DNA of 64,000 bases, taken from NCBI RefSeq assembly GCF_022376445.1, contig NW_025954965.1, forward strand, positions 124,001 through 188,000, given 5' to 3'. The notes under the pieces were generated by a model. It was not told the origin of the DNA. It was given only the letters and a program-made list of their open reading frames with translations, and ran no database searches. Every line of letters starts with the position of its first letter. The stretch's first letter is position 1. The position numbers were made by a program, and so were the translations under genes. The DNA comes from Fomitopsis serialis (taxonomy: Eukaryota > Basidiomycota > Agaricomycetes > Polyporales > Fomitopsidaceae). Positions 1 through 14,519 of this stretch are shown one piece after another.

Positions 1-2278
1 TGCGAATCGATGGAGTTCGATGAAGTCGAGCCAGAGGAAATGTCAGCAACGACTGCTGTCGGCGCGAATGGAGGGGAGGGCGAGAGCACAGGGGAGGGCT
101 GGGTTGTGACTTGAACACCCGCGGACGCTAGTGCTGAGTCAACGACAGAAGGTTGGGGAACAGTGGCGGTCGGAGTGGTTTGCATAGGCGAAGAAACACC
201 CCAGGCAGGCGTGTTAACCGCCGCTTCCCTACGGGGAGAAGGGGGCGGCAGGTTCAGCTTGAACGCGGGGGGCGTGATGATGCCTTCCATCGACGTCTCC
301 TCGGCTGCACTGTGTGCCATCTGACCAGTCGGAGAGGAAGCTGGCGCCGCGGTGGGGTGAATATGGGGTGCGAATGCGGGGAAATACGAGTCATGAGCAG
401 CTCCGGCGGGGACAGCGAGCGGTGTCGAACCCGCAGTAGAGGTATCGGGTCCAGGTGGCGTCTGAATCGGGTACTCCAGACTTTGCGACTCCGTAGTGTC
501 ACGGTGGTGTTCCCCGGTGCTGCGTGGTGTCGAGATTGTCGAGAGCGGCCCTTCGTCTGTATCCGGCAAGTCGAGACGGCCCATGCCAATGACAACTTGG
601 TGGACAACCTCGCGCTCGAGGAGGCGCCGCTCATGCTGCTGAAGAAGGCCCACGTCGAAGTCAGGTCGTGGCTGTTCGTCCTCGGCCAGGGGATGGGGAG
701 GTCGGCCGGCCTCGCGTTCGTCGGCATGCCAAATGCGCTTGAGCAGTTCGACGACGGCATTACGGGCGGGCGTGCCGACAAGAGCATTTTGGCTGAGAAG
801 CAACGTCCCCAAAATTGGGGTGAAGGCCTGCACGGAAATTGTTATGACGTCTGCTTCATTTGACGGGGCTTGCTGCTCGCGTGGCTGCGGCGTGGCACCA
901 GTTGCCTCTGCAAGCATTGGGATGCCCTCATCCTCAACGACCTGACAGTGGGTTATGAACCACCACATGATGCTGATCAGCTCCGAAGCGAGTGCCTCCT
1001 TGACGGTTTCATCTGGTGGGCGTCAATACCAGTCGAAGACAGCGAGTACATACCGGTGACATAACGCAGAACAGCAGAGCGATGGATGTGTGGGTCGTGT
1101 GGTACACGAGCGAGGATGGGTGGTGACAACCCGGTGTTAATATGCGATCGGCATGAGTTGGTTAGCGAGATGAAGGCGACCACAAGTCGACAAAAACGCA
1201 TGGCGAGATAGCAAAGAGAGCCAATCACACATAGAGGGGTACAGAGTACGTAAAGCGCGCCGTAAGCCACCGATCAGAACATCATACAACGAGACGTACC
1301 TTCGTCAAGGGCGAGGCCGTTGAGCAACGGAAGCACGTATTCTACCGCGTCCGCAGGGGCGATTTGATCGACCTGTTCACGACTTGGGTAATGCCCGCCT
1401 TCCACGTCTTCTGCGCCCAAGTACCTTGGCAAGGCATGTACGATGAAGACGCGGTGGAAGCCAGCCCGACTCCGCGAGAATAGGTAAATCTTCTCGAGGG
1501 CATTGAGCCCTTCCGAGTCGAACTCGGTGAAGTCCAGGTTGACGTCCGCCTGAACAGCGTCGGCGCCCGTCGGAAATGCCGCGTCATCCAGGTTGAAGAA
1601 TGAAGCGGACTCCTGCGCAAATGGCTGCGCCTGCTCGGAGCCAATAGTGAGGGCATTAGAGCCGGCTCTGGACGGTAGCAGGTCAGCTGCCGGAGGCTGA
1701 AGCAGGGGTGGAGATGGTGTCGACGTCGAGTTGCTGAGGATGGGTGGCGGGATCGCGATCTGGAGGCCGGCGCCCCGAGTACTAGCACCCGAAGTGCTCG
1801 ACACGCTTCCCAGCGGGTCTGCGAGGTCCGCGGCGGTCTGCGATAGCATCGCCGGCATGCTGGGCGACTGAGGTAGCAGCTGCATGTCCTCTGTCGACTG
1901 AAGTTCGTGCACGAAATATTCACCTGGGCTGTCTGGGTGAGCAGGACCGGTGGAGTGTCTCCGCTGACGCAGGAGTGCCGGCGACGACCTCGACTGAACC
2001 TGGGACAGTGAAGGACGTCCGATGGTCGGGAAAGGCCCGACGATAGGCTGAGGTGCAATGATGCCCAATCCAACGGCATGAGGATTGTACGGCGCTCTCT
2101 CAGGCTGTTGCCGCTGCTCGAAGAAGGGGTTGGTAAGGCCTGGGGACGACGGTGCTTCGGAAAAGGGAGAGGGTGGCGCAGTGGAAGCAGGGGAGCGAGG
2201 ATATCCTGTGCTAGAAGTCGATGAGCGGGAGGACGAGCTACAAGCGCTCGAGGCGGAATTATCTGTGGTCATGTACAA
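1..2278 (-). CDS. PPP4R1: PP4 regulatory subunit 1-like protein (partial, C-terminus outside window)
   Basis: Probable HEAT-repeat regulatory subunit of protein phosphatase 4. Exon 1 is 1300-2278 and exon 2 runs from 1012 past the window edge; they join in frame across a 287-nt intron. The first ~240 residues are Ser/Pro/Ala-rich and look disordered. Then comes a conserved block with FTEFDSEGLNALEKIYLFSR and VEYVLPLLNGLALDEDETVK, followed in exon 2 by ISIMWWFITHC, the pattern of the first HEAT-like repeats of PPP4R1 proteins. After ~150 residues exon 2 becomes low-complexity (Ser/Thr/Pro), as in fungal members. The start is the first ATG at 2278; a second Met lies two codons later. The family call rests on remembered similarity of the WWF-THC block, so the name is less certain than the coding call. 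The plus-strand ORFs over it are shadows. Confidence 0.66.
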
Positions 2279-3229
2279 GCGGGGAAGAATAATGACAGGA
2301 TGATTCCCATGAACGGGAGAGCTGGGCAGATGTTCAGAGCGCGGTTAGAGGGAGTCAGAGGACAAAATAGGGGTACGCACGAGAGGCGGCGGGCGACGGG
2401 CCCTAGGTGATGGGAGACGACAAGGAAGACAAGCGCGGAAAGTGAGGAAGTCGTGTATGGCGTAATAAAATTGGGCACACTGCGGCACAATATGAAAGCT
2501 CGAGATGACGCAAAGTAGCGGATGCAGCGAGCTCGAGGCTGGAAAATCAAGAGACTAGGGGTGCGCGATGCTGTGGACGACGAGGATGGCGCGGTGGGTG
2601 GTGTGACATATGTTGGGCAGTGGGCGTGCGGGGCGGGTTTAGTAGGCGGGCGAATATTGGAGACACAACCACGGGCGGACACGCCGGGCGCGGACACGGC
2701 TGTACGCGCGGACAACAGGGCGCAGGACGTCCGGAAAGACGGCGGGGGCCGGCGGCAGAGCGGACGGCGACACGGAGGCGGATAGCGCGACGCGGCGGTG
2801 GCAACGGCGGGCAGCGGCGGCGGGAGAGCGAGAGGGCCGGCCAGAAGAGGTGAGGGACTCTGAGCAGAGACGGTGCTGGAAAGGGAAAGGACAGAGCAGT
2901 CGCCACAGGTGGCCGCGGGCGAGTGATGTGCAGCGGCGCAGGGAGCAGCCAACGCTCAGTCGGCCACTGCCATTTGCGCTGCCCGATGATGTCATCCGCC
3001 CTTCTGGCCTTCTCCCCCTTCTCGCCCGGCTCTCCGGCGTCTGTCAGGCACTCTCACGCGACGTCATTTCCCACGCCCGCACCGTCGTCCAGATCAGGCC
3101 AAAACCCTCCTCCCGCTCGGGACGGCCGCGCTCGGCATCTGTACACACCCAATACAATTCGTCCGTCCAATACATTCGACACACGCCCCTATTGGCCCCC
3201 ACCCGCACCACCGCCTGGCCCCCGCCGCT
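2279..3229. other. Intergenic, GC-rich upstream region
   Basis: Upstream of the PPP4R1-like gene and downstream of the aminotransferase gene. Very GC-rich at 2640-2900, with several overlapping ORFs on both strands that are Arg/Pro/Ala-rich composition artefacts. I see no conserved protein block, RNA gene or repeat here. It presumably holds the 5' UTR and promoter of the PPP4R1-like gene. Confidence 0.5.
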
Positions 3230-5721
<2,492 letters not shown>

Positions 5722-6907
5722 CTTTCTACCGCTGAGATGGTCAGTAACTTGTCTCAGTCTGCTCGCCATCGTCCACCGGGATGCACAACAGGTTCAGAGA
5801 GCGACGCTCGGGATGCAGCAGTGCGGACTCACGCAGCCGGATACCCTCACCAACGCGATGCGGGGTATTTGAAGCGAAGAGGCGGGGACGCGACACACGT
5901 GATTGCGCGATAGCTGATGCGCCCGAATCAGAAAACACGCGGCAGGCAAACGCGGGGCGACCCACCAGGTGAAGGATGCGGACGTCGCACTCGCGCCAGG
6001 AGCGAGCGAGGAGAGCTTATATGGTGGGCGTCCGCGGTGGAGGTACGACTCGCGACGATCAGACCACGATCAGCCTCGCCGGAGTCTCCGCGATTACGCG
6101 ATAACTGTCTTCACTCTGACTCTGAAGCTCATCTGCGCCCCGGTCTGCCCTTCCGAAATCACTTGTCACAGGGCAGGCGACGCTGGCGGCGGCGGGGCTA
6201 GACGGACCTGGAGGGCGCACCGCGCGGCGACCATCCAGTCACCCGCACAATGGCCGCGCGCGGCGCCGCCAACCTCCACTCCCGCCATACATATCAGGGA
6301 GTCTGACAGGGACAACCTAGCACACCTTCCGCTAGGTGACAGCACGTCAAGCAATCTGAGGAGAGGAATATGCTCGAGGGGGGCACACGCCTTGGGCAAT
6401 TGGTGAGTGCCAGTATAGGGTCAGCTGTCGGCGGCCTGGGCAGTGGTGTGTACAGCAGTGGACATGATGAGAGAAAGAGGTGCGACAGGCTGTCGATGGC
6501 GTCCACGTTACGCTTGTTCATTCTGCCAAGTGCTGCTATGCTACGGGAACATTTACCTATCATTCCCGCTGGGGCGCGTTTCAGCAGATGCTCACACGAT
6601 CAACACACCAGTACCGTCCAGTTAAGCCGCTCTATAGCGAGGAGACATCCCATTAAATAAGACCGCCGAGGTGTAAAGAACAGGGGTCACCAGGAATACC
6701 CATGGAGATGAAGTATATGTGTGTACATTAATATATGCGATGCGTCCGTGAGATCGTAAGCGCGAGTCATGTATGGGGGAGAAATGCAGATGGCGATGGA
6801 TATGACCTGACCTGCGGGGGATACGGTGGTGGGCGAATGAGAGCAAGGAAGGCGCAGGAGCCAGCAGAGAAGAGGCAGTGGAGGGAGGATGGAGCCGGAC
6901 AGGCAGG
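5722..6907. other. Intergenic region
   Basis: Between the aminotransferase start and the 3' end of the AN1 gene, both on the minus strand. Short ORFs on both strands show no family resemblance. A TGACTC at 6117-6122 is too far from the aminotransferase ATG (~400 bp) to be called a control site. Confidence 0.5.
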
Positions 6908-7206
6908 TCATGCCATCGCCATCTTGGACGCTACCGTCCGTTCACTCTCCAGCTTCGCCTTGTTCTTCTCGAAGGCCTGTTGTCGACAGCTCTCCAGGTT
7001 CTGGCAATTGTGATGCTCAGGCATGCGGTGCTATAGAACGGGGGAGGGGAGGGGATATCATTAGTTCGAGCCGGGAGGTGAATGCCATTGTTACGCACCG
7101 CACCGCAAAACTCTGCTCGACAATGTGGGCATTGTCCGACGAGACGAAGAACGGCCGAGTTGCATCGGGGTTCAGCTTGGAGTTGGCAGCGCTTCTTGGC
7201 GGGCAT
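6908..7206 (-). CDS. Small AN1-type zinc-finger protein (76 aa)
   Basis: Exons 7206-7099 and 7030-6908 join in phase 0 over a 68-nt intron to give 76 residues. The start MPAKKRCQLQAEPRC, then LVGQCPHCRAEFCG and HRMPEHHNCQNL, supply the Cys/His ligands of an AN1-like zinc finger. The tail (EKNKAKLESERTVASKM) is basic and helical. This matches a widespread fungal family of one-domain AN1 proteins of 70-90 residues. AN1 fingers often occur in ubiquitin and stress-linked proteins, but the role of these minimal forms is not settled, so no function is assigned. A longer in-frame reading upstream of 7206 is 5' UTR-like and was not used. Confidence 0.85.
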
Positions 7207-8719
7207 GATGGCTGTGGTCGTTCGTGAAGTGAGGCGGAGGAGTGTAGAGCGACGGATCACTGGGAGGGAAGAAGGCGTCAACCACAAGGCTCGGAGTGGT
7301 ATAGTATAGCAGCAGGGGACACTTACGATGCTCGGGCGTCGGTGGGCGGGCGAGGTGGTGGGCAGTAGATGGGGGCAGGAGGCGGGCGAGGAGGCGGTTT
7401 ATAAGGTGGTAGGGAGGGGACGCGTCAGCTCGTCGCAGACTTGGATCTGAGATATGCACGTGGAGGCGCTGCGACGATATGTCAAAGATCCCCCGCCCCG
7501 ATCTGCCCCGGCTTCCCAACATGCCGCATCCTCTCCTCCGACGACCCGCGCCTCGCCACTGCCTCTCCCTCCGCCCGTCCTGTCTTCCTCGCGTCCCCTG
7601 CTGCCCCCACAGCCTGTCGACCCGCTCTCTCGAGCTGCTCGTTGCTGCCACCGTCGACGACCTCGCGAGCCCTCTCGAGGCCACCAGTCCACCGAGCATG
7701 CTCTATCCTGTCCCCGTCGCTTGCGCTTATCCGCCCGGCACGTCTTTCCGCCTTATCCTGCGGAAGCGGTCCGTGTCAATGGCCAACACAGCGTTCGTCG
7801 GACAGGCGCGCTCGGACACCATTCAGTCCTGACAAGGAAACAACCGGAAACAATCGACGGTCACCAGGTACCCAGGCGGGTTCAGCGGGTCGAGTTCTGT
7901 TGTGCGCGGATCGGCGCGTCGCTCAGGTTTGAACTGCAATTTTGTCTGTTCTTGGGCGGTTCTCTGTGCTCTTGTCTCTGGAGAAGCAATTATTTCTGCT
8001 CCCCCCCTCTCATGCTGCCGCTTCCGTGAGAGATGGGCAATTACAACTCTCCTACTGGCTGTGTTCCGGCCTGGGTCGCAGTCACAAGCCTCCGGTTCGA
8101 TGTTCAAAACCTTCTTTCGGTCTGTACATCTCGCACATCCCTCGGCCGCAAGTATGCGATTGCTGACATTCCGCGTTCTGGATCTGCCGGGACTGAGCCA
8201 GCGTGTGGAGCGCCTGCCCAAGGTGGATCTGTCCCTGTGTCAAAAATCACTTGGTATCTCTCAATCTAGCATCAGTCTGAGCCGCAACTGTTGCATGCCT
8301 GCGCCGCACCGCAACCTTGCGCCAAACACGCAGCTCTCATTGCCACACAGTGTGCAGGCCAACAACACGAGGCATTCATGAGCAGGTCGTTTCGCACTTG
8401 GGTTTCCGGAATGTCACAAGAACTCGCTCGCCGCAGAATTCTAAGAAGTAATTTACAAGGCGGGCAAGCATCAGACCAATAAGAAAAGGTATCAACTCGT
8501 TTGACATGTGGATAGCGAGAGGTGCATCTGTACGCTAGAGCACATGAGCTGCCGTCGAGGAACGAAGTGGGGTGTAGGGTGATGTTCATGTACAGTATTC
8601 GAAGAACAGATACAAACTGGACTACATCGGGGAAACCGTCCTTGTCCTGCCTGAGTCTGCGAGAGCAATGGAAAGAAACAAGTACGTAGGCATGCAAGCC
8701 GGCATCTGCCATCGATGTC
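7207..8719. other. Intergenic region with pyrimidine-rich strand bias
   Basis: Between the AN1 gene start and the syntaxin stop. The plus strand at 7480-7740 is strongly C/T-rich (purine-rich on the AN1 sense strand), typical of a promoter or 5' UTR. Open frames up to 191 codons on the plus strand are Ser/Pro/Arg-rich with no conserved block and overlap in all frames, so they look like composition effects. No RNA gene was recognised. Confidence 0.5.
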
Positions 8720-10579
8720 CTACTTCTTTGTGTTCTGGTTCTTGAGAACTTCAACGACGATGATGATGGCAACGATTATGAGGATGATAAGGAGAAGCCC
8801 GAAGCAGATCCATCGCTTCTTGCGTGCTGCACGCGCAGACACGACAGCTTTCTCCGTGTAGTTCAGTCTAGAAAAAGACGATCTGTGAGCAACAGACATC
8901 CCTTCATACATGTCCGTACGTAAACTCACCCTAGCTCCGTGTCTTTCTCAACGGAGGCTGCTGTCGTCTCAATGACGTTGATTTGTTCCTCTTGTTGCTC
9001 AACGAGGACACTCATCTGGTGTAACACGTAAGTCTTCTTCACATCGGACGTTCTACAGGCAGGACTTACATCGTTGAACAGCTGGGCGAGCTCAGTCAGA
9101 GTCTTCTCGATACGCCGGATATCCTCGTGCCGTTCCTGCACTTCACGGTACGCGGATTGTGCTTGGCCGTAGCGGTTCGAGTTCATAAGCTGATATGACG
9201 TTAGTCCGTGACTGGAATGAGATGATGCTACACACTCACAGCTTGACTGAAGATTTGGCCACCCTGGTCATCATTGACAACAGCCCGGACCTCCTCTGGT
9301 GAGGCATCCGGCTTGACGATCTTGAACTGGCGCTCCATCCGCTGCTTATACTTTGAACGGAACTGCTGCTCGACGCTCTGGTAGCTCTGGATCGCCTCAA
9401 CGAACTTCTGCTTGACCAAGCCTGTTTGTTGCCTGCGGATCTGACCATCCCGCCCTGCACCAGGTGAGCGCTCGAGAGCCTTTACCCGTCGCTTAAGGGT
9501 TGTGCTAAGCGCGCTTGTGTCCTGAACGAGTTCGTCGAGCTGCTGGGCGACGCGCTGCGCTGCAGCGTCGTCAGTGTTGTCCAACGAGCGGGAGTGGAGT
9601 TCGCCGATGCGCGCGACGTTGTCGTTGAAGGTCCGGAGGTCATCTTGGATGGAGGAGATCTAAAGCACGACATGAATGAGTACCCATGCTCGTTTTCGAC
9701 TCATCATACGTGGCTTGCAGCTCAGGCTTCGCTCTCGGTTTACGGCTACATCAGAAAAGCCCGACACTACCCACTGCATCACGTATGTAGCTATCCGGAA
9801 GCTCCCCGCATGAGACGGCCGCAACCAGCAGCCGCGAGTTTGCACGGTCCCGCGATGCACGCCTCGAACAGAGCCTTGCAACCCTGTAATTTGGGGGAAT
9901 GGTGCACCAAACCTCAGCGCCTTACATGATTATGAGCGCTACACAGCAGCAGCGGAGCTTGCACCCCATCATAAGCGGGACCGCCGTGGGCGCGAGCATG
10001 ATACGGTATGAGAGCTCATGTGGTCTCCCTTGTGGACCATTCACCAGCAGCAACATCACCAACAATAGGTCAGAACCGGAGAAGGATCATTTGGGAGGGT
10101 CGGGCAACCATTGCAACGCGCTTCGTCACGAAGCGCCAGCGACTCCACATAGCTTCGAGTCGCTGTCGTAGCCGCCCCGACGAACAATGCAGTCTGACAC
10201 GAGGCAAAGGACCGAGTAGGACCGAAAGCGCAGCCCAGAGCATCGTGCAAAAGCCGTGTCGCGCGAGATAGACTCACCTCAGCATAGAAAGCAGACATGC
10301 TGTCTGTTGCGCCAAGGGCGGTCGTGCTGTCCTTCGCCGCCGAGTCGAAGCTGTCCATGCTTGCAGCTCCGCCATACGGCAGCCTTGGCTGAGTCTGCAT
10401 GGGGTAGGAGTCGCTACAGACGAGACTGTGAGCACACAACACGCAGGCAATGGTAGTCGACAAACGTGTGGGTCTGTTGCTGAGCCTGGCGTTGAGAACG
10501 ACTTGTCAGTACCCATAGACGACGCTACCGAGGCATGCGATGCACTCACCCTCAGCGCCGCGAGTCTGTCTCTGGCCAT
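8720..10579 (-). CDS. SSO1: Plasma-membrane syntaxin (t-SNARE, Sso1/2 type)
   Basis: Q-SNARE for exocytic fusion at the plasma membrane. Seven exons: 10579-10550, 10485-10466, 10413-10278, 9659-9240, 9189-9070, 9015-8930, 8867-8720; phases agree and give 319 residues. The N-terminal Habc-like three-helix region spans exons 3-4 (SIQDDLRTFNDNVARIGEL onward). The SNARE motif runs across exons 5-6, with the central Gln layer near LVEQQEEQINVIE. A basic stretch (ARAARKKRW) precedes a single C-terminal membrane anchor rich in Leu/Ile/Val that ends in KNQNTKK. Exons 1 and 2 are only 30 and 20 nt. Intron 3 (9660-10277) is 618 nt, far longer than the rest. Splice sites are canonical. Confidence 0.92.
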
Positions 10580-11050
10580 GGTACCGAGCAATTAGGTGTG
10601 GGGTAGTAAGAGGAAGGGGTTGTAGTGGTGCGGATGAAAGAGGTGGTGGGCGGTGGTAAAGGCGTTAATCAAATTGAAGACAGAAGCAAACAATCAATGC
10701 CGCTTCCACCAGGGAGGAGCGAAAGGTTGGCTGGGAGTCCTATGAGAGGCCTGGGGAAAGAGCGGGAGGGGCACGGCGTTCTTGAACACCAGCGGGCAGT
10801 GCGAGTGGCTGTGGTTATTCCGGTTTGTGATGGGCCGCCGAACGCGCCCAGTTGCCATAGACGCCACTTAGGCGCCCGCTTCCATCGTCTCGCGGGTCTT
10901 TTACAGTGTCAGACTCGTCCAGTCGGCGCCTTGTACAGTCAAGAAAGGCTACATTGTGGATGTACGACTACATTTTTTGTGCAGAGCCTAAGTATCAGCT
11001 GCGCCATCACTGCTACCACTCCTATTGGCTGCGCGACTTCCACGATGGTC
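10580..11050. other. Intergenic region
   Basis: Spacer between the argininosuccinate lyase stop and the syntaxin start (both minus strand). It presumably carries the syntaxin promoter. No conserved coding block or RNA gene seen. Confidence 0.5.
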
Positions 11051-12823
<1,773 letters not shown>

Positions 12824-12910
12824 CCTCGTCTTATATTTGTGTGAAGTTCTAAGGGATTCTGAGAAGGATTAAAAGTAGCTGACAGCAAGGTGAGGTCGCG
12901 AGTGTAGATG

Positions 12911-12916
12911 GAGTCA
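12911..12916 (-). promoter_or_regulatory. Gcn4/Cpc1-type TGACTC element upstream of ARG4
   Basis: TGACTC read on the gene's strand, 88-93 bp upstream of the argininosuccinate lyase ATG, in the 337-bp spacer shared with the AIG1-like gene's 3' end. This is the core site of the fungal general amino-acid control bZIP factor. Similar sites precede HIS3 and GLT1 in this window. A single 6-mer is weak evidence on its own. Confidence 0.45.
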
Positions 12917-13160
12917 ATTTGAGACTGGCTGGCGAGCAAAGTCAGAGAGATGTCAGATCTAGATCTTACGCGCTCGATCACCGATCGGGGCTCGTGCTTG
13001 GCGCACTTGCGCACAACCGTACAAACTGCTACAAACTGCCGGGCCTCGTACATGCGTAATCGTGCCATTTACAGGTGACACTTCATTGCAATTCATCCCG
13101 AGACGGTATATTACATGGTAGAATGTGTGTGCACAACCGTTGGCAGACGATTTGAGTCTT

Positions 13161-14074
13161 TCACGAGTGTAGTGCATTCATGATCCAGAAGGTTACCAGA
13201 GCGAACGTGCTCAGGCCTGCATAGATCATGACCCGAACGTCGAAAGGATTCTCCGTCAGGAAGGGGTAGGGGACTGGAGAAATATACTTCAGCGAAATCA
13301 CTATGCTGTGTTGCGAAAGGCCACTCACAGGATCCGTTGAATCTCGCGCAGTACTCGATCCATGGAGCGTACGACAAGCAAGCCAAGACCGTCATGATGA
13401 TGCCACCGTAGACGGCTTGACCACGAGTGTATTTGCGCTCGACAAAGAAGAAGTCCAAAATCAAAGAGGCTGCCGGGAGAGCGTGCAGCGCAAGGTCGAG
13501 ATGCAATGGAATGCGCAGGATCGTGGGCTCCGAGAATGACGGTACGAGTTCATCCGGGGTTGGAGATTCGACTGGGAGCGGCCTGGCAGCGAGTATCATT
13601 TCGGGCCAGAAGATGAGAAGACCCCAGTACACCGTGGTAACAATGGTAGATATCTATGTCTTTGATTAAAACAGTCTCATGTGAACAGGGACCTGCGTCT
13701 TACCGGCAAGGCAACCATAAGGACCAGTCTCTTGATCTTCCGGAAGACTAAGTTCGCTACGTTGGAGGCGGTACTTGACAAGAGCAGCACAGCACATACC
13801 GGTCATCGTAGGAGACAGTTCTGACGCCAATCCCAGTGTCATAGTCGTGAATGCCAGCCAGAGCCTTCATGGGAACCCGTTGGGAACGACTCCTGGTTAG
13901 CATGCATCCGAACAAAGCAAGAGGAGACAGATAGAGGCACCCAATGATAGTCAAGAACTGGCTATGTCCTCCTTTCTGGGCGCTGAGAAATTTGTCCACT
14001 GGCATCTGCTTCAGACTGTTATACCCGTACGCCATGACGGCAGCAGCTGTCGTGTGTAAGAATATGGCGTTCAT
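13161..14074 (-). CDS. FAR-17a/AIG1-like membrane hydrolase
   Basis: Multi-pass membrane protein of the AIG1/ADTRP family, whose animal members hydrolyse fatty-acid esters of hydroxy fatty acids using a Thr and a His. Five exons: 14074-13941, 13864-13800, 13756-13704, 13653-13329, 13273-13161, giving 229 residues, normal for the family. The expected catalytic Thr lies in the helix QFLTIIGLW and the His in LDLALHALPAA, in the family's order. Other helices are KRLVLMVALP, YWGLLIFWPEMILA, GIIMTVLACLSYAPW and MIYAGLSTFALVTFW. The start at 14074 begins MNAIFLHTTAAAV; an upstream Met-bearing segment does not splice in frame, so it was left out. It shares a 445-bp divergent promoter with TRS130. Confidence 0.85.
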
Positions 14075-14519
14075 CCTGGATGACACTCCGTAAGTCTTGT
14101 ACCCAGGTAAGGGGATACTACGTACTTTTCGTCTATTCCAGTCAAGGACGGGAGGGATGGTCAGCAGGCAAGAGTGTGGGACTGCGGACATGGCAGAGGC
14201 CACGTTCGCCGAGCGATCGCTGCACAGTGACAGGCGCCCGACCGCGGCACGCTGACTTCTGGCGCGTAGTATCCCAGTACCACTGCTGCTATACACTCAA
14301 ACTCTACATTTCACATTCCACACTCTACGGTCTTCATAAGCCTGTGTGACATTCGACCGGGCTCGCCGCCGTTCTGCTTCCACACAGCTCTTTCGCAACA
14401 ACGGCAACGACGCATGCGACGGTCCCCCGACGTTACCCAGCGGGACATCGCACTGAAGGACATACGGGAGGTGACATCGAGTACACCCAAGTCACGTCAA
14501 TACCTTCACGATCATTTCA
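14075..14519. promoter_or_regulatory. Divergent intergenic region between AIG1-like gene and TRS130
   Basis: 445 bp separating two outward-facing start codons, so both promoters must lie here. A plus-strand frame opening at 14414 runs into TRS130 in the wrong frame and is not supported. No individual element could be identified. Confidence 0.5.

Noticed and set aside
153..863. 236-codon plus-strand frame
   Set aside because: It lies opposite the conserved minus-strand exon 2 of the PPP4R1-like gene and is Arg/Gly-rich; a shadow frame.
7441..8381. Plus-strand frames of 159-191 codons upstream of the AN1 gene
   Set aside because: Ser/Pro/Arg composition follows the pyrimidine-rich strand; three frames are open together and none has a recognisable domain.
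14414..14519. Upstream ATG at 14414 as the start of TRS130
   Set aside because: It opens a different frame from the conserved N-terminus that begins at 14520, and no donor/acceptor pair joins them.
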